The position numbers and the translations under genes were made by a program. Positions 14,379 to 21,074 of a stretch of DNA of 21,074 nt are shown piece by piece. How positions within the stretch are numbered: the first letter of the stretch is position 1; every line of letters begins with the position of its first letter. This stretch comes from Bacteroidales bacterium (GTDB taxonomy: Bacteria > Bacteroidota > Bacteroidia > Bacteroidales > FEN-979). The notes beneath the pieces are model-generated. The model worked only from the letters and a program-made list of their open reading frames with translations. It ran no database searches and was not told where the DNA came from. Location of the stretch: assembly GCA_023229525.1 (NCBI GenBank), contig JALNZC010000015.1, positions 65,426 to 86,499 of the forward strand, given 5' to 3'.

Positions 14379-16154
14379 ATGATCGGTAAAACATTTGCAG
14401 AAAAAATATTCGGAGCCGTAAAGGGAAGTATTGTCTTTGCCCGGCCTGAACTCATTTTATCGCATGATAACACATCCAGTATCTATAGCACCTTTAAAAA
14501 AATGGGTGGGACTACCATTGCCAATCCGGATACTTTGGTCATTACCCTCGATCACAATGCACCACCTACCAATTCCAAACTTGCCAACGATTATCAAACG
14601 ATAAGGGATTTTGTGGAAAAATTTGGAATTAAAAAATTTCATGATGTAGGTGATGGTATCTGTCATCAATTGATGTCATACTATGCCAAGCCCAAAATGA
14701 TTATTGTGGGAAGTGACAGCCATACAAGTACTGCCGGTGCATTTAATGCTTTTGCTGCAGGGATTGACCGTACGGAAACAGCCGGTTTGTGGAAACAGGG
14801 CGAAACATGGTTCCGGGTTCCCGAATCGATAAAGATCACCCTGAAGGGTCGTTTGCAAACCGGTGTGTATGCCAAAGATCTGGCGCTTTGGATAATTGGT
14901 ATGATCGGTTCCAGTGGTGCCGATTACATGTCAATCGAGTATCATGGTGATGGCGTTAAAACCCTGACCATTTCCGACAGAATGGTATTATCAAATCTGG
15001 CATCCGAAATGGGCGCTAAAAATGCTGTTTTCCCTGCTGATGAAGTACTCGAAGCTTATTTTAACACCAAGATCGATGGGCTTTGGGCCGATGCGGACGC
15101 ATCTTATCTGAAAGAAATCACTATCCATCTGGAAGAGGTTTTTCCTGTTGTTGCAGCCCCGCACCATGTTGATAATATTAAGGCTGTATCAGAAGTACAA
15201 GGAACAAAGATCCAGCAAGCGCTCATCGGGACATGCACCAACGGGCGGATGGAAGATCTCCGTGAAGCAGCCTTAGTACTGAGAGGCTATAAAATTCCAA
15301 AATATATGCAGTTGCAGATCATTCCTGCTTCCAAAGAAATTTATTCTAAAGCATTAAAGGAGGGTTTGATTGAGATCTTCCTTGATGCCGGCGCCAACGT
15401 TTTATCTGCTTCTTGCGGCCCATGCCTTGGCACAGGTCAAGGGATTCCAGCTGACAACGTTAATGTAATTTCTACTGCTAACCGTAATTTCAAAGGACGA
15501 ATGGGCAACAATGCCGCCAATGTTTACCTTGCTTCACCTACCACCGTTGCCCTTTCGGCGCTCCGGGGTGAAATTTCAGATCCCCGCGGGATACAGTCAA
15601 AGGACCGGTTTCCTTATCACCCTCTGCAAAGTTCCACAATCGATATCAAAGAGGGTGAGGACCGCTATAGCCAGGGAACCTGGAATTATGCCGATGTATC
15701 TAATCTCAACACCGACCAAATGTTTGCAGGGAATCTGACCTACAATGTACAAAGTTCGGAACCAGAAAAAATTATGCCCTACCTTTTTAAGGGTTTTGAT
15801 AACAGTTTTGCCGATCGGGTAAAGGAGGGTGATATCATTATGGCTGGAGCAAATTTTGGATGCGGAAGCTCGCGCGAACATCCTTCCGTCGGACTGGCTT
15901 TTGCCGGGATAAAAGCGGTCATCTGTAAATCGGTCAACCGGATTTTCTACCGGTCCTCAGTTAACCAGGGATTACCGATTATCCTGGTGTCTGAAGCAGT
16001 TGATGCATATAAACAAGGAGATAAGGTTGATGTTGATTTTGAGAATGGGTTCGTCATAATCGGGGACCGCAAATTCTCTTTTGCCCCTTTGCCTTCGAAG
16101 CTCATGAAAATATTTAAGGCTAAAGGATTGGTTAATTATGTGAAAAACAAATGA
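14379..16154 (+). CDS. Single-chain LeuC-LeuD-type dehydratase (aconitase superfamily)
   Basis: A 591-residue protein that joins what are usually separate large and small subunits of 3-isopropylmalate dehydratase. The LeuC-like part (about 1-410) shows GDGICHQ, VGSDSHTSTAGAFNAFAAGI, WFRVPE, GVYAKDL and the three iron-sulfur cluster ligands Cys286 (GTCTNGR), Cys346 and Cys349 (SCGPCLG). The LeuD-like swivel domain (about 435-591) shows NTDQMFAG and the substrate loop GCGSSREHP (494-502). The enzyme should isomerise or dehydrate a hydroxy-acid through a [4Fe-4S] cluster in the cytoplasm. Candidate substrates are 3-isopropylmalate, homocitrate, citramalate or citrate. It is shorter than AcnA and AcnB (about 850-900 residues). 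No leucine-pathway gene is nearby. The stop overlaps the next start (ATGA). A TAAATTTG at 14329-14336 may be its -7 element, but a -33 partner is missing. Confidence 0.85.
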   Translation: MIGKTFAEKIFGAVKGSIVFARPELILSHDNTSSIYSTFKKMGGTTIANPDTLVITLDHNAPPTNSKLANDYQTIRDFVEKFGIKKFHDVGDGICHQLMSYYAKPKMIIVGSDSHTSTAGAFNAFAAGIDRTETAGLWKQGETWFRVPESIKITLKGRLQTGVYAKDLALWIIGMIGSSGADYMSIEYHGDGVKTLTISDRMVLSNLASEMGAKNAVFPADEVLEAYFNTKIDGLWADADASYLKEITIHLEEVFPVVAAPHHVDNIKAVSEVQGTKIQQALIGTCTNGRMEDLREAALVLRGYKIPKYMQLQIIPASKEIYSKALKEGLIEIFLDAGANVLSASCGPCLGTGQGIPADNVNVISTANRNFKGRMGNNAANVYLASPTTVALSALRGEISDPRGIQSKDRFPYHPLQSSTIDIKEGEDRYSQGTWNYADVSNLNTDQMFAGNLTYNVQSSEPEKIMPYLFKGFDNSFADRVKEGDIIMAGANFGCGSSREHPSVGLAFAGIKAVICKSVNRIFYRSSVNQGLPIILVSEAVDAYKQGDKVDVDFENGFVIIGDRKFSFAPLPSKLMKIFKAKGLVNYVKNK

Positions 16155-17479
16155 AGAAGTTTTTTTTCCCCATCCTTTTTTCTCTTTTTACTCTGATCCT
16201 TATATTGATTTTAACTTCTGCCTTCCCGAAAAATGCGGGTTTTCTTAAAATTTTCTTTTTCCTGCTCCTTTTTGATGCTTATTTGTGGTTCTCCATCCGT
16301 CCCGGGATATTGAGAATGAAGCCAGTCAAGCGATTAACCTTTTACCTGGCGTATTGGTTTCCACTTGCATTGATCCTTGGTTTAACACTTTACGGTTTTC
16401 TGGTTCCATTTATTACATGGTATCAGCCCATACGCACCCATATCACCAGTTTTATACTTATTATCTATGTTGCAAAACTCTTCCCAATCCTTGGATTGAT
16501 CATCGCAGACTTGGTTAGATTGAGTCGTCTGATTTATTTGTATTTACGCTTTGGAAAGACTAAAATATCCTGGCCGGCCAATCGAAAAAAATCGCTGTTA
16601 CTTACCGGGTGGGTGCTTGGAGTGGCATTTTTCCTTCTTTTGCTTTCAGGAACTGTGTTCGGCTTATACAATTTTCAGGTCAGGGAGCAAACCATTCCTG
16701 TCAGCGATCTCCCACCTGCATTTGATGGATTCAGAATTGTTCAGTTCTCTGACGTCCATCTTGGGAGCTGGCCATCCATGCAAAAACTTAATGAATCTGT
16801 TTCAATCATCAATGACCTTCGTCCGGATGTGATTTTTTTTACTGGTGATATGTTCAATTATTGTACTGCAGATGGGAAGGGTTATGAACCCATCCTGGCA
16901 AATCTCAGGGCCCCGTTTGGGATCTATGCTATTCTGGGAAATCACGATTATGGAGATTACATGAAATGGTCATCGACAGCAGCAAAAGTGCAGAATATGG
17001 AAGATTTAAAAACTTTTTACAAAAAACTTGGGTGGAAATTATTACTCAATACGCATGATCTGATAAAAAAAGGATCAGACAGTATAGCCATCATTGGTGT
17101 TGAAAACTGGGGCGCTCTTCGGCGTTTCCAGCGCAATGGAGATATTGATCGGGCACAGAAAGGAATTGAAAAAATGGCTGTTCAACTTTTGCTGTCACAC
17201 GATCCAAGTCATTGGGATAGTATTATCAGCCGGAAGTATCCAAACATCGATATCACTTTCTCAGGTCATACGCATGGGGGGCAATTTGGAATTGATGGTT
17301 GGGGTATCCATTGGAGTCCGGCACAATGGTTATTCAAGCAATGGTGCGGATTGTACGCAAAGACTACCGCCGGAGGGTCCCAGTTTCTTTATGTTAACCA
17401 GGGACTGGGAAGCATCGGTTACACCGGCAGAGTTGGTATTAATCCCGAAATCACATTGATAACGCTAAAAAATAAATGA
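16151..17479 (+). CDS. Membrane-anchored calcineurin-like metallophosphoesterase
   Basis: A 442-residue protein with about five N-terminal membrane segments (within residues 4-165) and a C-terminal metallophosphoesterase domain. All metal-site motifs are present: FSDVHLG (D201, H203), TGD (D233), GNHD (N264, H265), LSHDP (H350) and GHTHGG (H373, H375). The two-metal centre should therefore be active. The family (YkuE/YaeI-like) includes phosphodiesterases and lipid-linked pyrophosphatases such as UDP-diacylglucosamine hydrolases; the substrate here is unknown. The gene overlaps the dehydratase by four bases (ATGA), so translation is likely coupled, but no metabolic link between the two is evident. 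Confidence 0.87.
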   Translation: MKKFFFPILFSLFTLILILILTSAFPKNAGFLKIFFFLLLFDAYLWFSIRPGILRMKPVKRLTFYLAYWFPLALILGLTLYGFLVPFITWYQPIRTHITSFILIIYVAKLFPILGLIIADLVRLSRLIYLYLRFGKTKISWPANRKKSLLLTGWVLGVAFFLLLLSGTVFGLYNFQVREQTIPVSDLPPAFDGFRIVQFSDVHLGSWPSMQKLNESVSIINDLRPDVIFFTGDMFNYCTADGKGYEPILANLRAPFGIYAILGNHDYGDYMKWSSTAAKVQNMEDLKTFYKKLGWKLLLNTHDLIKKGSDSIAIIGVENWGALRRFQRNGDIDRAQKGIEKMAVQLLLSHDPSHWDSIISRKYPNIDITFSGHTHGGQFGIDGWGIHWSPAQWLFKQWCGLYAKTTAGGSQFLYVNQGLGSIGYTGRVGINPEITLITLKNK

Positions 17480-17632
17480 TGCCGGGAAATTTACTTAGGA
17501 TCATAACAAAAAGATTTGTAGAAAACCCAGGAAACAAAAACCCTTCAATAGATTAACCGTGATAAATTGTTCCCCTCCCAAGGTATAAAAAACTGATCCT
17601 GATTCAGAATACACACAATTTTGTCCTGGAAA

Positions 17633-17691
17633 CCATCACTCAATCACTCAATCACTCAATCACTCATTCCTTCAATCACTCAATCACTCAT
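17633..17691. repeat. 8-bp tandem repeat (CAATCACT)
   Basis: Perfect CAATCACT units occur at 17641-17664 (three) and 17673-17688 (two), separated by one degenerate unit (CATTCCTT). One more partial unit (CCATCACT) lies just before. The array lies between the convergent stops of the phosphoesterase and the repeat protein, 24 bp past the latter. It is a simple microsatellite with no coding role; its copy number may vary. Confidence 0.85.
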
Positions 17692-17714
17692 TTACGCAAG
17701 ATGCAGAAGATACA

Positions 17715-20700
17715 CTATTTTGCCCGGGATACTTGGATGAAAGAGACTTCAATATCACCCCCCTGAGGATAAAGACTGATCCAATTATTGTCAGCCCGGT
17801 ACCAGAGGTCCTGGTCCTTTACACTCACCAGGCGTTCATTCACTTTCCCATCTGTGCTAAGATTGCGGATAACTACACCACCGTTGGGTTGTTTATCTTT
17901 ACCATAGCGCATAAGAATATTAAAAGGTTTGTTGGATAAGTTTTTCATTTTCAGGTAAACAAAGTTATTTTTACGGGCGGCTATGTTTACCGGAGAAAAA
18001 GAAAATTGTTTTTCATCCCCTGCCACAATAGTTACAGGTGAATTAAGGACATCGGCAATGGCGTTTTCAGCGATGGTCCGTCGGATTTTTACAATCATTT
18101 CACGTGGATAATTTTCCATCGGAAGAAAATTCATTGCCTGGGTAAAGGCATCCACAGCTTTATCAAATTCAAATGAATTGAAAAATTTATCACCTTCTGC
18201 AACCGCTTTGTCATAAAGCGCCTTATTTGCACGATATAGGCTATCCATCCTCGCAGTGATCAGGTTCAATCTGTCTTTTGGATAGGATTCTTGCGGAAAG
18301 AGGGACAAAGCTTGTTGAAAATTATCTTTAGCCATCACGTAATCCTTGTCCTTCAAAGAATTATCTCCACTCGCCAATAGATTTTCGTAGAGTTTTTGCT
18401 TACCCAGCAATTCCTCAAGTGCCTTAATAATGGCCTCCAATCTTTCTTTCGGATAAGTTGCTTCCGGTTTTACAACCAGTGCATTCTGATATTCGGTACG
18501 GGCATCTTCATATTTTTTTTGCGTAAACAATTGATCCGCACGGGTAATGGTGTTTTTGTAATTGTCTTCCACTGCCTTTATTTCTGCTACTATTCCGTCA
18601 ATTTCCAGAATTTTATCTGCCGGATATTGTTCTGTTGGCTTTAATTTCCTGGCATTCCCGTATTCCTGCTTGGCCATATCCCAATTCTTTGAGGTGAAAA
18701 ATTGATCGGCACGGTCAATGACACCCTTATATTTTTCATCCAACGATTTTTTTTGAGCAAGATCAAGGAGTATCGCAGTGATTTCGGATACTTTGTCTTT
18801 AGGATACTGTTCACCGGGTTTGATTTTCCCAGCATCAATATATGCAGTTTTTGCCTGTTCATACGATTTTTCATTCAACAATTTATCGGCAGTACCCAAC
18901 GCTGCAGTATACTGAGCGTCGATTGCCTTAAGCCTTGCTGCGTCAGTCAATGCCTTATCGGTTTCTGCAATCCTGTCTTCAGGGTATTGTTCACCCGGTT
19001 TTAATGCCAAAGCTTTGAGATATCCGGTTTTGGCCAGTTCAAAAGATTTTGAGGAAAACTTTGTGTCTGCATCAGTAATAACAGCGGAATATTCTTCATC
19101 CAACGCTTTTTGCCTGGCCATTGAGGCAAGTACTGAATCAATCTGGTTTATTTTTTCTTTCGGATATTTTTCTTCCGGTTTCATTGCCGAAGCGTTTCCG
19201 TATTCTGATTTTGCCTGATCAAAAGTTTTGGATGTGAGCAATTGATCCGCTTTTGCAATCGTTACTGCATATTTTTCATTTAAAGATTTCAGTGCTGCCT
19301 GATTCGCCAATATTTTATCTATCTCCCCGATCTTGGTTTTCGGATATTGTTCATCCGGTTTAATGTCTCCTGCTTTTACGTATTCTATCCTGGCTTGATC
19401 GTATGTTTTAGCCAACATCAGTTTATCCGCATTCGCCACCACAGCCTGATATTTTTCATCCGTCGCTTTTTGAGCTGCAATACCTGCCAGCAGATTGTCG
19501 ATCACGGTGATCCTTTCCTTAGGATAACTCTCGGTCGGTTTCAGGGCCGACGCATTTGAATACTCCGTCCTTGCAAGGGTATATGATTTATCGGTAAACA
19601 GTTTGTCTGCGTTGGCAATGATTGTTTGGTACTCGTTATCCAGTTTAGCCTTTCGGGCCATTTCTTCCAGTGCCTGGGAAATTTCAGCGATCTTTTCTTT
19701 TGGATAGCTTTCCTCAGGTCTTATTTTCAATGCATCCTGGTAAGCTGACCGGGATGTTTCATAAACTTTCAGAGCAAGCAAGCTGTCCCCTTTCCTGATC
19801 TTTGTGGCATACTGCTCATCCAAGGCTTTTTGAGTGGCCAAACTCTGTAAAATACGGTCAATCTCCGCTAGTTTTGTTTTTGGATAGATCTCTGATGGTT
19901 TCAGTTTACCGGCGTCCTCGTATGCTGTTCTTGCCTTTTCGTAAGTCTTATCCAGCATCAACTGATCCGCTCCTGCTATCGCGGCGCTATATTTCTCATC
20001 CAGTGATTTCAGTGCTGCCAGATCCGCTAATATTTTATCTATCTCCCCGATCTTGGTTTTGGGATATTGTTCATCGGGTTTAATGTCTCCTGCTTTGATA
20101 TATTCTGCCCTGGCCTGATCGTATGTTTTAGCCAGCATCAACTTATCTGCATTCGCCACCGCAGTCTGATATTTTTCATCCGTTGCTTTTTGAGCGGCAA
20201 TACCAGCCAGAAGATTGTCGATCACGGTGATCTTTTCCTTCGGATAACTCTCTGCCGGTTTCAGGGCCAATGCATTTGAATACTCTGTCCTTGCAAGGGT
20301 ATATGATTTATCGGTAAACAGCTTGTCTGCGTTGGCAATGATTGTTTGGTACTCGTTATCCAGTTTAGCCTTTCGGGCCATTTCTTCCAAAGCCAGTGAA
20401 ATTTCAGCGATCTTTTCTTTCGGATAGCTTTCCTCAGGTCTTATTTTCAATGCATCCCGGTATGCTGACCGGGATGTTTCATAAACTTTCAGAGCAAGCA
20501 GGCTATCCCCTTTCCTGATCGCTGTGGTATACTGCTCATCCAAGGCTTTTTGAGTGGCCATACTCTGTAAAATATGGTCAATCTCCGCTATTTTTGTTTT
20601 TGGATAGTTATCCGAGGGTTTTAGTTTGCCGGCATCCTCGTATGCTGTTCTTGCCTTTTCGTAAGTCTTATCCAGCATCAACTGATCCGCTCCTGCTATC

Positions 20701-21074
20701 GCGGCGCTATATTTCTCATCAAGTGATTTCAGCGCTGCCAGATCCGCCAATATTTTATCTATCTCCCCGATCTTGGTTTTGGGATATTGCTCATCCGGTT
20801 TAATTTCACCTGCTTTTACGTATTCTATCCTGGCTTGATCGTATGTTTTAGCCAACATCAGTTTATCCGCATTCGCCACCGCAGTTTGATATTTTTCATC
20901 CGTCGCTTTTTGAGCGGCAATACCAGCCAGAAGATTGTCGATTAGGGTAATTTTTTCCTTCGGATAACTCTCGGCCGGTTTCAGGGCCGACGCATTTGAA
21001 TACTCCGTCCTTGCAAGGGTATATGATTTATCGGTAAACAGTTTGTCTGCGTTGGCAATGATTGTTTGGTACTC
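17715..21074 (-). CDS. Giant TPR-like repeat protein, C-terminal part (open at the right edge)
   Basis: The frame is open from base 21074 to the TAG at 17717-17715, giving 1119 residues; the true start lies beyond the window. An internal Met at 20879 is not the start, because the same repeats continue upstream in frame. About 17 units of about 60 residues fill all but the last 107 residues. Each has the pattern Y-xxx-I-xx-AD-x-L-xxx-K-x-Y-xx-A-x-x-x-Y-xx-A-xx-KP-xx-xYP-xxKI-xx-I, then a Lys/Glu/Ala-rich helix ending in DEK. This looks like a TPR-type helix pair plus a third linking helix. The C-terminal domain (SPVTIVAGDEKQFSFSP to the end) is beta-rich and unrecognised. TPR proteins usually scaffold protein complexes; the partner and location here are unknown. 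The N-terminus, where a signal peptide or catalytic domain might sit, is not visible. Confidence 0.85.
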   Translation of the reverse strand, partial: EYQTIIANADKLFTDKSYTLARTEYSNASALKPAESYPKEKITLIDNLLAGIAAQKATDEKYQTAVANADKLMLAKTYDQARIEYVKAGEIKPDEQYPKTKIGEIDKILADLAALKSLDEKYSAAIAGADQLMLDKTYEKARTAYEDAGKLKPSDNYPKTKIAEIDHILQSMATQKALDEQYTTAIRKGDSLLALKVYETSRSAYRDALKIRPEESYPKEKIAEISLALEEMARKAKLDNEYQTIIANADKLFTDKSYTLARTEYSNALALKPAESYPKEKITVIDNLLAGIAAQKATDEKYQTAVANADKLMLAKTYDQARAEYIKAGDIKPDEQYPKTKIGEIDKILADLAALKSLDEKYSAAIAGADQLMLDKTYEKARTAYEDAGKLKPSEIYPKTKLAEIDRILQSLATQKALDEQYATKIRKGDSLLALKVYETSRSAYQDALKIRPEESYPKEKIAEISQALEEMARKAKLDNEYQTIIANADKLFTDKSYTLARTEYSNASALKPTESYPKERITVIDNLLAGIAAQKATDEKYQAVVANADKLMLAKTYDQARIEYVKAGDIKPDEQYPKTKIGEIDKILANQAALKSLNEKYAVTIAKADQLLTSKTFDQAKSEYGNASAMKPEEKYPKEKINQIDSVLASMARQKALDEEYSAVITDADTKFSSKSFELAKTGYLKALALKPGEQYPEDRIAETDKALTDAARLKAIDAQYTAALGTADKLLNEKSYEQAKTAYIDAGKIKPGEQYPKDKVSEITAILLDLAQKKSLDEKYKGVIDRADQFFTSKNWDMAKQEYGNARKLKPTEQYPADKILEIDGIVAEIKAVEDNYKNTITRADQLFTQKKYEDARTEYQNALVVKPEATYPKERLEAIIKALEELLGKQKLYENLLASGDNSLKDKDYVMAKDNFQQALSLFPQESYPKDRLNLITARMDSLYRANKALYDKAVAEGDKFFNSFEFDKAVDAFTQAMNFLPMENYPREMIVKIRRTIAENAIADVLNSPVTIVAGDEKQFSFSPVNIAARKNNFVYLKMKNLSNKPFNILMRYGKDKQPNGGVVIRNLSTDGKVNERLVSVKDQDLWYRADNNWISLYPQGGDIEVSFIQVSRAK
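19275..21074 (-). repeat. 720-bp super-repeat (four 60-residue units) inside the TPR-like gene
   Basis: Exact 720-bp periodicity: copies at 20355-21074 and 19635-20354, and a half copy at 19275-19634 (units one and two only). Downstream of this (toward the stop) units diverge and lose the four-unit order. The array may extend past the right edge. Confidence 0.85.

Noticed and set aside
17633..17691. CRISPR-like array
   Set aside because: The repeat is 8 bp with no spacers and no cas genes; a simple tandem repeat.
18396..20803. Several plus-strand open frames across the repeat protein
   Set aside because: They recur with the same period as the repeats and are antisense shadows of the repetitive coding sequence.

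Overview
The window looks like a chromosomal segment of a Bacteroidota bacterium, probably Bacteroidales-like. Four things point there. The long secreted protease ends in a type IX secretion C-terminal sorting domain (YPNP motif). A divergent neighbour carries a FISUMP domain. Promoters match the Bacteroidota pattern TTTG-N19..21-TAnnTTTG. Most genes lack a clear Shine-Dalgarno sequence. The DNA is AT-rich. No phage, integrase, transposase or CRISPR signature is visible, and no species can be named.

Layout. (1) 1-2011, minus strand: a two-component pair, a sigma54-type response regulator followed by an overlapping membrane PAS histidine kinase that runs off the left edge. Its 5' region holds a dense cluster of TGTAA/TTACA half-sites including two 17-bp dyads. 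(2) 2578-7171, plus strand: a compact surface-polysaccharide cluster with a Wzx-type flippase, a GT2 glycosyltransferase, an ExoA-like GT2 with C-terminal membrane segments, and an O-antigen ligase/polymerase. Short ORFs precede the first two genes, each ending in an ATGA overlap. (3) 7232-13866: a divergent pair of exported proteins. One is a FISUMP-domain protein (minus). The other is a 1621-residue papain-like protease (plus) with a dockerin-type calcium loop inside its catalytic domain, tandem beta-sandwich modules, a dockerin-like segment, a cohesin-like domain and a T9SS signal. (4) 14037-14282, minus strand: a tRNA-Ser(GCT)/tRNA-Pro(TGG) operon with a near-consensus promoter and a hairpin terminator. 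(5) 14379-17479, plus strand: a single-chain LeuC-LeuD-type dehydratase translationally coupled to a membrane metallophosphoesterase. (6) 17633-17691: an 8-bp tandem repeat. (7) 17715-21074, minus strand: the C-terminal part of a very long protein made of 60-residue TPR-like repeats, arranged as 720-bp super-repeats and open at the right edge.

How the genes fit together. The flippase, glycosyltransferases and ligase/polymerase make sense as one pathway building and transferring a surface glycan. The kinase and regulator form one signalling unit whose target is not shown by context. The protease and FISUMP protein share an identical -7 promoter element on opposite strands and may be expressed together as cell-surface or secreted factors. 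The most unusual features are the combination of dockerin-like and cohesin-like elements within one T9SS protease, the mosaic super-repeat gene, and the half-site cluster upstream of the response regulator.
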